Assembly: GCF_010389155.1 (NCBI RefSeq)
Contig: NC_057763.1
Coordinates: forward strand, 42,328,645-42,392,644
Direction: 5' to 3'
DNA length: 64,000 nucleotides
Source: Erigeron canadensis
Taxonomy: Eukaryota > Streptophyta > Magnoliopsida > Asterales > Asteraceae
Shown here: piece by piece, positions 22,083-34,207 of the stretch
How the letters are laid out: the number at the start of each line of letters is the position of its first letter
How positions within the stretch are numbered: the first letter of the stretch is position 1
Made by a program: the position numbers and the translations under genes
Notes under the pieces: generated by a model
Databases searched by the model: none
Told to the model about the DNA's origin: nothing
What the model saw: the letters and a program-made list of their open reading frames with translations, nothing else

Positions 22083-24223
22083 TCACCGAGGCAAGTTATC
22101 TGAACTTGAGACATTTTGAAATCTGGTGAGGGGTGGTGGTTGTTGATTTAGTGATGCCAGTGGCCATCGTTCATTGCCCCTAATAGGTTGTCGCGGTTGC
22201 CCAAGGAGCTCGAGTTGAGCAGCCGCACGTTGCTTACCTGTTAAACTCCCTCTCATACTTCCAGATGGCATTGCACCTCCACTTACTTCTGGAAGCTGAG
22301 CTGGTGAGATGGATCTTACGCTTGAAGTTGGAGGTGGAATGGGAGTTGTAGCTGAAGCAGGAGCTGGATGAGACCGAACAGGAGTGAAGTGTCGTTGCTC
22401 ACCTTCTATACGGAGCTGGTCAATAGCTAGAGCAACAGAATGTGAAGAACGTTGACTTTGAGTTTGATTAGTTGTACCAACGTTGACTTTATCAGATTGA
22501 CCAGAAGCGCCGTCTTGTTGTTTGTCTCTTCCCATTAGCTGCTCAAAAGTTAAAGCAATAGAAGGTGGGGATCTAGTTGCAGATGATGTGATCAAGGTCG
22601 TGCGATGAGCTTGATCGGCTGTACCAAGTTCGGCTTGATGTTGACTGGGAGCAGTGTAGTGTCGTTGCTTCTCTCCCCTGCTGAGATCCAGAGAAGTAGT
22701 TGCAGATGGGGCGAGTTGAACTTGCTTGGAAGTACCAATGTTGGCTTGAGATTGAGCAGGAGCAGTGTATTGTCGTTGCTCACCTTCTCTCCCGAGCTGC
22801 TGTAGAGCTAAATTACCTGCTGGTAGGGGCTGCATCGGTGTGTCCTGGGTGTTACCACCTTCCTTTTGGCTGGTGATATTCCTATTTTTTTCAGTGCTCT
22901 GGCTCTTTTCAATCATGACAACCATCCTAGAACTGTTTGCAGGTATGATAACATCACTCACATCATCTGCCTCTTTGTTTAAAATCTATACAAAATCAAT
23001 CACAAGATCAAGTAAGAAGACTTGGGCCTATTGAACTCTTATGAAAGTATAAACTTTTGATGCATGTGTTTCTGCGTGTGCGTTGCTTGCCTTGAGAAAG
23101 TCTTGATCAATACGTATATCTAAATGGCAAACTGGCTTGTCACAGTGAGGGCACCTCCATGTAGGTGTCACTGAATTAATTTCCATAAAGCTCTTGTAAT
23201 CAAAGGACTGCAGGAGTGTTGATAACATTTGTTATAGAGGGTGAAAGAGAACAAATCTGTTACATTGTTCACATGAAATTTGCTACTAGAATGTCCATGT
23301 CACTTGCAGTAATACTTGTTTGAAACCTTCTTAATTTTAAGACCAATATTTCACCTGACGATGCTTGCAGAGTTGCCCTTTCACTGGAACTTTTATACGG
23401 CATTGACTGTTAATCAAGGAAATGAAAATAGAATCACAAGATTATTGAAGCCACTCATTAAACAAGTAAAAAGTTTTATAAAATCATGCTCCGTCTGCAT
23501 TTAAAAAGCGCAACACTTCACTTTCAGAATGCTTTTCTTTTAACAGCCAGAATGCAGCATTACATTTCATGAAAGCTTCTAAAACATAAATCAATTACTT
23601 ACCTATCCTAATATCACTAATGAACTAATGGGATTGATCTGTGTCACAGACGTTTTTGTAAACATTTTAGGTTTGACTAACATTAGTGTTAAGGACTAAA
23701 TTTAAGACTCTTGTAACTAAAGGTTGATCATTACTAAACACTACACTTCACATTTAATACATAATCAAGTGACTTGAAGAGCAGCAATAAAATTAGACAA
23801 AATTTGTGATTTTTAGCGAGCAATAAGAAAGTGGAGCATCTGTATTGATAATATGGCTTACCTAATGGGGCAGCAAAGTGAAATCTGTGATGACATTTCA
23901 CCAACTTCGCATTCTGAAAATAAAAAAGGAAAAAGGCAACAAAAATATTACTTTTGGAAAAGAGGAATTGTATTATATAAATCTAGACTATTAACAGCAC
24001 AAGAAAATCAATGTTGTGTTAAAAAGATTGAAGTTTCAATAACTTACCAGAATCACCTCTATCCGTCATGTTGTTGACATAATTTTGCAACAGAGAAGGA
24101 TCAGGTGGTGATATCAAATTCATAGAAGCTACAGCAATAATATATGGACCTGAACTTGTTTCAGAAGAAATGGAAACCAGGAAGGCTAAAAGAGCAGACT
24201 ATATATATATATATATATATTTT

Positions 24224-24548
24224 GAGAACAAATGAGAACACTTAAAAACTACATTTTGATGCGTTAAAAGTCCATAAAACTGACATAGTGCATAACTAAT
24301 TATCATTATTTAAGTGTTTAACAACACATCGTTAAAATCCAAAAAATCACGTTTTTTGTTGGATGCATCAATTTGATGAATATGCATCCAAGATGGATGC
24401 ACAAAAAAAAACGTGGTTTTTTCGATTTTGACGGATCAATGTGTTGTTAAACACTTAAATAATAATAATTAGTTAAGCACTATATTAGTTTTATGGACTT
24501 TTAATGCATCAAAATGATGTTTTTAAGTGTTCTCACCGTTCTTATTTT
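24224..24548. mobile_element. Long-TIR foldback MITE in PIAL-B intron
   Basis: The left arm starting GAGAACACTTAAAAAC (about 24235) and the right arm ending about 24535 are inverted copies for roughly 130 bp, sharing AAAAGTCCATAAAACT, TTTAAGTGTTTAACAACACA and a CACGTTTTTT block; the loop contains GGATGCATC-like motifs. It lies between exons 11 and 10 of PIAL-B and is absent from the same intron of PIAL-A, so it arrived after the duplication or was lost from A. It has no open frame; superfamily not determined. Confidence 0.75.
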
Positions 24549-26833
24549 AAAAGTGTTCTCACCGGAGTGTTACCCTATATATATATTATATACATATGTT
24601 TTATAAGAAGAAAAAAGAGAATAAGCATACCATCAAAGTCCCCAGAAACTTGCAACAAATTGACGCCATATCTGATCATTTTAAACACGTTTGTTGGGAG
24701 CTGTGGTCCATTACCCTGATACACATATTTCATGGACATGGATGATCAATATATGTGAATATTGTCAACTAAGTTGTCATTTTAGTAAAAACTTTAAGTG
24801 AGAACTTGACAAACCATGTCAACTTTGGTTCTTTTGGGTACTGCGCTTCCATTTATGAGAAAGCTAATAGACATGTAAAAGGTTAGGTATACGACATTGC
24901 ACAATACGATAAACAGAAAACTGTCAAGCTGCTTATAATGTGCAGAAATCTTACTCCACGTTCAATGGACTGGCAATACATGCAGCTGTGTCCATGTTGT
25001 CCTTTCGAGCTACTAAGAGCCTCTGTATAAAGTAAATATATCATTCGTTTTTAGGCTGCTTAATATGTAGTCGTGGACATTATTATTTACCATTTCAGTC
25101 ACATCAAAATAGCGGAAGATTACGGAATTCAAATATCATTCAAAACACTACAACATGATTAAATTCTGCCAGCATTTTTTTTTTTCGAACAGCAATTCTG
25201 CCAGCATTTGCATGACAGAAAAGTGTCACATGGTAAAAAATGGGGAAATATTGTGTACCGTAAGTGATTAGAAGAAAAAAAAATCTGTTTTCTCTTGAAG
25301 TTTATTAGATGTACACATTGAGTCCCTGTGTTGTGAGAGCAGCAACACCCAGCTTGGGTGCTGCTCACAGTACACGTACTATCCCAATAAATAATATGGA
25401 GTATTTAGAGAATCAACTATAATGAATGAAAGTGACATGCTCTTTCTCAAGAGAGATTATGCATAGTTCCAAATCTAATGGGTGGAATGACATGTAAAAT
25501 CAACATACAGATATTATGTAGGCATGTATCACTTCACCATTGTATTTGTAATAGTTTTACCTTAATAAAGTGAATTCCAACTGCATATACATGTGGTGCA
25601 TATTGATCACTTACTAAATTTTGACAGTCATGAGGTAATTGACACCAAGAGATGTGAAAATCAGCTACAAAAATTCCAAGTCCAGCCTGTTATTGATTAA
25701 ACTTAAGCTAGTAAAGACGTAAAAAATAAAGAGGATCCTTGTCTGCAAACAAATACCCATACATATATATTTACCTTGACATCAAATGAAGTAAGTATGT
25801 TTTCCAGCTTCATTGTTGGATAGAATCTGGAAATTAAATACCATACCACCAAATGAGTCTCAGGTGTAATTAAATCTTAAAGGAAAGATGTTATACTCCG
25901 ATAATCTCAAAATTTGTTGCTTCATTGTCTCAAACATATATCAATAAATACATATTAAATTCAATTGTACATTGTCGTCTAAAAATTGTAGCCATTTATC
26001 AAAGATGCACTAAAAAAAAAATCATTTTATTTAGGAGCGAGGATGGCATTGGAAAAGGAAAATATACCACTCATCAAAGACATTCCGAAAAGAAGAAACC
26101 ACTTATATGAAGAAAAAAAAAAGCCGGTTAAAAGGCATCCCAAAATAATAGAGGGCGATTTATGAAATGAAAATGCAAACATATGACATACCCATAAGAA
26201 GCCTGGTTTTATTTAAACATAGAAGAAGTATAACAGATAGGATAATGAGATACTATTACCTTGAAATTATAGTTGAAACACATTTATGTGCATCGATTGG
26301 TTCACTGTTCATTTAGTCTAAGGTGGAGAACCCGTAGGAAACCTATAAATTATTAAAATATAAAGTTACCATTTCACAGATATACAACCATGGATGGAAA
26401 AATAGCCAATAATCAGACCAAGAAAGAATTTCAGCATACCTTCTTCGCCATCATAAGGAGGGCCTTTTTATCCTCATCTGGGAACCAACCAACTCGACAG
26501 GCAGCCTATTGAGAGAACATTTACATAGAGATGTATATATTATGCACTATATAGTCAGCCACGGACACATATATACAGAATTAAACTTAATGAAGAATGT
26601 AAAATTGACAAAGCACGGAGTCATCTCTGAAATAAAGTCAACTAGTATATACATGAAACTATAAATTGGCTAGATCCCCCTACTTACATTACTCAAATTC
26701 AAAAACTTGAGAATGTAGAGAGATTGAAGAAAACAGAAACTTATACCTTAATAGGTAGCATGAGCTGTATTAATGAGGGTTGAAGCAATCCAGTCATACA
26801 CCTATAAACCTACAATCACAGCGGTGAACAATT

Positions 26834-27325
26834 TGTTGGGTTGAATCTTGATTTAAGTGGGTTTAATTAGTAGCATGTTATATTAAGTAAGTAGATTAAA
26901 ATTAGTATGTTTACTATTGTCAGCAATAGCAAGTAATTTAGTAAGTTTTAGTCATGTTTTAATAGTCAGGACTTAGGAATAGTATTGCATGACAGGAAGT
27001 TAAAAGCTATTGGGTGAAGAAGTGCCTGACAGGAAGTTAAAAGCTATTGCATGACAAGTTTGACCGAGTAATAGGAACTTCCTATTGTGGAGTGCATGGC
27101 AGTTTTAGATAGATAGTTTTCTGTTTTATGCATGTCGATCTTTTGTTTTACTAGTATACATAGGTTCTTGTATCCTATTAAGCAGAAATATAGAAACTTT
27201 CTCCATATTTTCTCTTTGACACTTTAGATATACATATATATATATAATATATTTTGTGAGTGTGTAAGAAAGGGGCCTGGTCCATCATAATTCGATATTC
27301 TTTTAATATATTACATGGGTTAACA
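26834..27325. mobile_element. Possible solo LTR in PIAL-B intron 2
   Basis: Begins TGTTGGGTTGAATC and ends GGGTTAACA, i.e. TG...CA, about 490 bp, with a TATATAAT-like region and a GTATCCTATTAAGCAG segment as in copia-type LTRs. Inside it a block containing CAGGAAGTTAAAAGCTATTG is repeated (about 26993-27012 and 27030-27049). I found no 5-bp target duplication, so the boundaries or the call may be wrong. The same intron of PIAL-A is much shorter. Confidence 0.3.
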
Positions 27326-29949
27326 GAAAAAAAAAAGGACCTCTACCATCCTATATCTTTATGAAATATGCATATCATAATGATCATCTAACACTTCTAG
27401 GAAAGCACAGGTGAGTCTACTCGCTCTATCCCCGTATTAAATTCTTTAAGGATGTAATTATATGGGGGTTAGGCAGGGTGCCAGTAGCCTCTCTTAATTG
27501 AGCTCGATAACATGGGGATACGAGGATATGGAAAACAATGGCAATACTTTGGTCTTTCTACTATATAGAAAAGAAAGGAACACTCACACAAACGGTATTG
27601 TCAATGTGTGAGATAATCTATGTAAACGGATAATGTAATGTGGCAGCAAAGCATTGACATCTGCAACTAACCTCTTTAACAATAAAAAGTAGCTGGTGAA
27701 TATGTGATGATGATGGAACTGCATCTATAGCGATCGTTTTATCAACAGCGCTACATTTAGTCATTAACAAATAGCAAAACTTTTAAGTATGTTGAAATGG
27801 TATTAGTCACAAGCATGTGATATAGCAAAACAAGTAGAAGACAGAGAGCGCGCCCGTAACATAACTTTTAGTAGATCATCATATTGAACAAGAACACCAG
27901 CTTTTTATACCAGATTTTAGTTCATTATGCAAAAATAAAAACGGAAGTAAGCCTTTTCACTATCGTGTGAAAGATATTTATTTCTTTAAGTATTTACCTG
28001 AATTTTAACACCCTCATTTTAACATAACCTTGAAATTATGGCTGACTAGTAGTGTGTGATCTAACAAATGCAAAATTGCAATGGCCCCAATTTTATTTTT
28101 TACATTATCAACAACACCACATAATTTTCACATTTGTCTCTTCGAAGACTTAAACCCACATCCGCATATTTGTCCCTTGGGAACAAGAGCTCCAAATTGT
28201 CTAGTATCAAAAACTAAAGAGATGGTTTTCAATTGTAAAGGATATCTGGACTAATCAATTGAGAAATACCTATTAAATATGTTTTAATATCAAAAAAGAA
28301 ACCAACAAACGTAATCGGCATATGCCAAGCCGATTATATGAAAAGCCTAGAGAGCAACTTTCATATGTTCGAAAAATATTAGAACACCCAATGTAGTTCT
28401 TATTTTGTTCCTTATAAGCATCTTACTATCTTGTATCTCATGAAGGCATTCAACTTCTAAAATTTGTCTCTCATGAACCATTTGCAACTGGTGCTTAGCT
28501 AGTAAACCCTAAACTCTATAAGCTGTCCCATTTTTCTAATTTTATTTGGTAATCATGGTGTCGTCTTGCTTTTGGCCAAGTAATCGACTTCTAAGTCTAC
28601 TACTACACAAACTTGAAACGGGTAATATCATTTTTCCCAGCCCTCACACCAATTTTTACACATGATGAAATAAAAACCCAGCCCCTGAATGTGAGGTGAG
28701 ACAGCAGATAATCATCATCTGCCTTAACAACATATTAGACAACCCCTAAAATTAATTAGGGTCTTACTGTATATGAACCCTAAGTTTGCAACATGCCTTT
28801 TTTCTATTGAAAGTTCCCTCTTTCATTTGAAGTTACTAAATGAAGTTGCTAGTAATTTGGGAAAAAGATCAACATTGACTGGACACCCTTGACCCGGATG
28901 ACTTTGGTCCCACCCCATAAGGATGACTCGTAAAACTACCTTCCTTGACACAACTTTAGTTAGGTACATAAATAGTGAGTGCCAGTTTTAAATTTCAAAA
29001 ATCAATAAAAACGTAAATTAAAATAAAAATAAAAATAGGGAGCATAAATAACCTTTCTAACTTTTTGCAAATATCCATATAAACATCCGATCTTTCAATG
29101 TCTCTAGTCTGAATATATGTCAAGGCTTCCTGTATCATTTTTTCAAGGTTATTCGTCGCCAATCTTTTAACTAACACCATCCGTAGTCTCGCCGCGGCTG
29201 CTGCTTCTGCCATCATATACAATTCTGCCATTCTTCTTACTAGTCACTCACCCTCACATTTAAACACAAATCAGAAACACACACACACACAACAATAATG
29301 CAAATACACAAAAGATATATATATATATGTTTGTGTATATATAGAAAGAGAGAAATAAGGGGCACGGTGGTTGTGTGATTACCGTATTTTGAAGCTAGTA
29401 GGAATCAATTAGTTTGCCGCCTTTTTTACTGATTTCGGAAATATGGTCCCCACTGTCTTTTTATTATATTCAAAATACACCAAGCAAATGCTAACTCTTG
29501 ATGTAGATATATTTTGGACAAATATAAAGAGGGAAAAGTTAGGTAAACTATGAGAAGGGGAATTATGTAAAATTTAGGGGGTTTGTCTAAAATTCAGGGT
29601 TATGTATGTTTATCAAATTCAAAGGTTTAATTTGTAATTTTTTTTAATGTGACAGTACCTAAGCTTAAGTAAAATTGCGGATATTTTTCCAATATAAATC
29701 CTTACATTAAATAATGGGATTACCCTGTGACTGTTTCCAATCTTTTCAAAAAAAAAAAGTTAAGTAGTGTAGTTTGACAACTGTATAGGGCTATCTGGAC
29801 ATGACGTCTAGGAGAATCACATTTTCAATTTTTGGATTCTTGATATATAATTTATGGGAAATGAATTACTGTAATAATATCTTCTAAAAATAGTGTACTT
29901 TGATATAACCGTAGAAAACTAGATATACATCACGTTTGGATACAAAGAG

Positions 29950-31097
29950 CATTATATAGGTAACGAATTATGAACAGTAATAGTGATGTATAGTGAAACA
30001 GTCTAGCAGAGCTGCATACTAGCCTATTTATTTTTTTTTAAAAACGTATGTGTTAAATATGTCAAACGTTTTTACGGGTTTATCATTTTTTTTTATTTAA
30101 GATTCGTTTATCTCTATTTTTGATTTGGTTTATCCATATATTTTATAATGGTTTTATTTGCTTTGTTTTTTGTCTCACCCCGTATTACCGTTCAGATTTT
30201 ACCACTTCGCGACCCTTTTTGGTTTTCCTTGCGCAGCTGCCTCAGTCTGCTTTTTTTATTAATTTTTTAAAAAATACGTATATATTTAATATGTTAAACG
30301 TTTTTACAGGTTTACATATTGTTTTTATTTAAGATTTTTTAAGATTTCGTCTATCTTTATTTATTTTTTCTTATCCATATTTTTTATAATGGTTTTATTT
30401 GCCTTGTTTTTTGTCTCACCCTGTATTACCATTCGAATTTTACCACGTCACAACCATTTTTGGTTTTTCTTGCGTAGCTGCTAGTCTGCTTTTTTTAATT
30501 AAATAAAAAATAGGTGTCTAATATGCTATTTAAGTGGGTTTATTATATTTATTTATGTTTGATATAAAAAACATAGACATATATTTATATTCTTTTTATG
30601 TCAATATTAAATAAAACATATGTTTCAACACCATTATGTACCACTATTTTATTTCAATCACAGTTTTCTCCTTTATGGTTTTAACTAATATATTGAAAAC
30701 TTATATTCAATTATTTTTTATTGTACTTTTCTTCTTTGTGTTTTTAACTAATATATTGAAAACATATAAATTTAATATATTCATTACTATAATCTTTTAC
30801 AAACGTTTGTGGTATTAACTTTAGACAAATATGTATTTCATATGTCAAAGCTTTTATTAACATATATAGTGACACATTATCAATAACAAAATCTAACCAC
30901 AATAATTGATACTACATAATGCACATAAGTAACCTAACGTGGTTTTGCCCTTATCTATATTTTTGACATAAACCTATTAATGACATAATGATTTTTAATT
31001 AAACGGTTAAAGATTCAACTTAATTATACTAGAATAATAGGTGGCTCAACTGGACAATTGCAGTTGAAGCCCCGCAAACAAGGCCTAATTTTACTAG
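29950..31097 (+). mobile_element. Degenerate non-autonomous Helitron-like element
   Basis: The right end has an eroded GC-rich hairpin (GAAGCCCCGC...AGGC), then CTAATTTTA and the terminal CTAG at 31094-31097 followed by T, as at Helitron 3' ends. The left part (about 29965-30045: GAACAGTAA, CAGTGAAACAG-like, AGCTGC and a long T run) aligns with the 5' part of the - strand Helitron at 39444-40363, which supports both. It carries a tandem duplication of about 232 bp (30040-30271 and 30272-30503). No Rep/helicase frame. The 5' end is approximate. Confidence 0.5.
30040..30503 (+). repeat. 232-bp tandem duplication inside the Helitron-like element
   Basis: Two adjacent units share AAACGTTTTTAC-GGTTTA, TTTTATAATGGTTTTATTTG, GTTTTTTGTCTCACCC-GTATT and TCTGCTTTTTTTA blocks in the same order. 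They differ by scattered point changes and short indels, so the duplication is not recent. Confidence 0.75.
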
Positions 31098-32080
31098 TTA
31101 AAAAGAAAGGGAAAAAAAATTGTTTGAATAGAAACATTAATTAATGTAGAAGTGGTTTTCTTTACTTTAGTGTCAATTGCAAGAACAGTTTGGATTTTTG
31201 TTGAACTGACAGCTCAAGGAAGTCCTTCTATTTGAATGCTACAAGCCTACAAGTCTACAGCGAAATAGTAATCGTATCTAGCATTCCAGCCTTGACGTCT
31301 ATGACCTCTATAGTTGTTTGCAGTCTTTTTTGTGTGTTTTGCTTGGCTGCACTTTAGGGTTTTTTTTTTTATTTTTAAAAATGATAAATTCTCTTAAAGA
31401 TTAACCTAAAAATCCTTTTAAAACATTAAGAAAGTGATATGTGATATCAATTAATTATCTTTTTTAATCTTGTCCCTGATTTTCACGTATCATCATCTCA
31501 TAGTTAGGAGAATTATTAGGCTATTTGATTAGTATGATTAATCATTTTCCTTTTCTATATATAAATTTTTATTTGCCATGTATACAATATACGGTACTTA
31601 AATATGATTATATGCTTCTTCTTCCATTTTTTTTGTTCCTAGTGGTTATATTTTTCATGTATGTATACAGCATATTTGTTTTTTTTAATACTCGAACGGC
31701 TAGTTCAATTAAAAAAAAATTAAAATTTATTCTTTTTTTATTCAAATAACCTTAAAGAAACAAGTTATTCAAAATAAAAACAAACACATTACATAATTAA
31801 ACGAACACATTACATTACTCATCGTCTTTTATTGACATACTTCCTATGCCCACGGTAAGCGCTTTCGTCGAGCCACCACTTGTTGTGTTGCGGGCATTTG
31901 TCTTCCCTGCAATTGTCGTGGTACGATTCATATCAAGTGCATTGGTAACCCACCGTGTGATAAAAACCCCTAGTGAAAGGTTTCATTTCTATGCCTAAAT
32001 GAGTTAATATTCCGAAACTCTTGGTACTTAATGAAATGTATGTTTATGCAGGTTCACGGAAGATGCGAGAGAGGGTAAAT

Positions 32081-34062
32081 GTAACACCCCAAATATTTTA
32101 AGGTAAAAGAAATTAACCTTTTTCATAGTTTTGACATTAAATTAATTTCCTAGTATTTTATTTTTGGATATGGGATTAATTTAGTTGAAACTTTAGCGGA
32201 TAGCGGGTAAAATATCCACCAATTTGAGAAGTGGGTCGTGGGACCCATAGGAAGTGCCAGACACTTATTTGATTATGAATCATATTTCCACTTCTATTTT
32301 CTTCTTCCTCCCATGCATTCCTTCTCAATTTCTTTCAAAATCAAAAAATAATTCATCCAAGTAAAAGATAAAAATCATCACCAGCAATTAATCTTCATTC
32401 AAGAATTCAAAAGTTAGGGTTTGTGAGTTTTGTGTGGTGGTGGCCGATAATTTCAAGAAGGGAAAAAGAGGATTTTCAATTTAAGTCTTGAATTAGCTCA
32501 TTGAATCTTGAGGTATTGAATTCTCTTAAATTAGTTTTTATCTTTCTTTTGAAATTAGGGTTCATGGAGTGAACCAATTTGGGGGTTTTTGATAGAAATT
32601 GAATTATAGTTAATTTTTCTCAATTCCTTAGTTAACCTAGTTGTCATTGAGCAATGTGATGTGTTTGATTATAAAATTTATAAGTTCATTTGAAAATCTT
32701 AGTTAATGAGAAAAGATGAATTTTACTAGTTATTGGAAATGTGGATGAAAATGGTAGGTTGAACTACCCAATGTTGTTGTTAATGGTGATAGTAGCTCAA
32801 TGACAAATGGGTTGGGTTTTGGGTTTAAAAAAGGCTAGTGATTGAGAATGGCTAGATTGAACTAGTTAAGTTGTGAATGTAAGCTTATGCATTTCATGAT
32901 ATGATTATAGGTTGAAGCTTGCTTGTGCTTATTCGTTTTAGCTTTGTTGTCCTTTTTGCGGAGGAGGTGAGTATATTTGCATACCTTTATGTTTATGTTG
33001 GATCAATTGACCACATCATGTTGAAGCCTTTTGTCCATGGTGGTTTTGACCATTTCATGTTGAAGTTTGTAAATCCATGTATGGTAATTGATGTGGCATA
33101 AGCCCATGTGGGACATTGTGATATGAGGCCTAAGAACCTCCGGGGCCTAAGAATCCCGATAGATATGATTGTTTAGCTTATATGGATCCATACATGTGTG
33201 TTGTTAGCGTACAAGGTGAATATGTAAATGTGACATGATGATGCCATAGGTTACATGTAAAAGTCCTTGTACTTTGCCCTCCTTCGTATTCGTAAATGTA
33301 TGCAAGTATATTCACTAAGCCTTTGCTTATATTTTAGTTGTTTACTCTTTTATAGGTAGTTCCGGAAGAAGGAACTAGTGTGATTGATTTGAAAGATTTG
33401 ATAGAGCTTGAAGTTGAATTTTGCAATACTAGAAGGTATTAGGTCATTCATGGATGAATGGCTAGCTTTGGCTTTTAAAGGCTTAGAAGTCCCTCTCCTT
33501 TTGGCTCTTGATACATTTCGTTTTGATGGTCTTGTTTGGTTAAATTGTGTAAATGGGCAAGTGTAAGTTTCAGCAAACTGTGAAGTTGTAGTTGGACGAA
33601 AATAGCTTCACATGGGTAATCGACCCATTCATGGTGTTCATGGGTTTTGAAACTATACTAAGTTGTAAATATGTCTATAACGTGTTTGTAATGTTGTTGG
33701 TAATCTCTGAAAAGTATTTTGTAAGATTCGTTTTGAAATTTGAAGGTCACAAGTTCGATTTAGTGTCAAAATTGTTTTAGGGTTGCTAATCTGAATGTCC
33801 ACTGCGGCGCAGTGTGGGTGGTTTTGCCCACTGCGGCGCAGTGGAATCCCACGTAAATGTTTGGATGTTCTTCCCACTGCGGCGCAGTGGGAGGGTGTCA
33901 AGCCCACTTCGGCGCAGTGGGGCTTTGTTCCTTTCCTTGCCAAGGTTATCCACTGCGGCGCAGTGGGGAGTGCTCGACCTACTGCGGCGGAGTGGTGTGT
34001 AAAAAAATATAAAAAAATAAAAAAATTTCAGTATTTCGGTTTATCGAGTCCAGTCCTTTCAG
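32081..34062 (+). mobile_element. LTR-like tract (tentative)
   Basis: Starts TGTAACACCCC, a start shared by many plant Ty3/gypsy LTRs, and could end TTTCA at 34062. A GTAAA pentamer sits directly before the start (32076-32080) and directly after the proposed end (34063-34067), compatible with a 5-bp target duplication; alternatively the following TGGCATCA is a decayed primer-binding site. No gag-pol frames occur nearby. The evidence is a start motif plus a short match, so this is only a hypothesis. Confidence 0.25.
33800..33994. repeat. Array of six GC-rich 15-bp palindromes in three ~75-bp units
   Basis: CACTGCGGCGCAGTG, a perfect palindrome around one central base, occurs at 33800-33814, 33829-33843, 33875-33889 and 33951-33965; one-base and two-base variants lie at 33905-33919 (CACTTCGGCGCAGTG) and 33980-33994 (TACTGCGGCGGAGTG). 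Start-to-start distances are 29, 46, 30, 46 and 29, so it is three tandem units of 75-76 bp, each with two palindromes. The surroundings are AT-rich. Open frames across it are a by-product of its composition. Confidence 0.9.
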
Positions 34063-34164
34063 TAAATGGCATCAAGTAACTCAAGAAGGAAGCCTATGAA
34101 GATTATAAGACACAAGGAAGTGATTTGGAGCTGAACGAAGACGCGAGAGGTGCAGCAGGAGCCA

Positions 34165-34207
34165 CCAGCGCCGCTGGCCCAGTAAAGCCCAGAACCAGCG
34201 CCACTGG
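34165..34207. repeat. Pair of related CCAGCG-C-CGCTGG palindromes
   Basis: CCAGCGCCGCTGG at 34165-34177 and CCAGCGCCACTGG at 34195-34207, 30 bp apart start to start. The design (odd-length GC-rich palindrome, 30-bp spacing) echoes the array at 33800-33994. Confidence 0.7.

Larger units (their letters stand above)
22083..29231 (-). pseudogene. PIAL-type SUMO ligase, tandem copy B, with in-frame stop
   Basis: Second PIAL-like gene, head-to-tail with copy A. Exons: 29053-29231, 27672-27750, 26747-26809, 26440-26505, 26260-26342, 25775-25826, 25615-25686, 24955-25022, 24815-24863, 24631-24715, 24048-24149, 23862-23913, 23355-23406, 23091-23207, 22083-22985. Exons 2-14 have exactly the lengths of copy A, and the joined frame would encode 673 residues. 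Exon 5 carries TAA at 26313-26315, where copy A has AGA, leaving 138 residues. Skipping this 83-bp exon would shift the frame, so splicing does not easily rescue it. All other splice sites and frames look intact, so the lesion seems recent, or is a sequence error. The SP-RING is present but the Cys of the CFDY segment is Ser. The C-terminal exon is single and repeat-rich. Confidence 0.8.

Noticed and set aside
33800..33994. CRISPR-like reading of the regular palindromes
   Set aside because: This is plant nuclear DNA, the spacers are not of constant length, and the repeats form duplicated units.
33795..34079. Open frame of 94 codons (and 62 codons in another frame) across the palindrome array
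   Set aside because: The frame is open because of the GC-rich repeats; the residues repeat with the palindromes and no gene features flank it.
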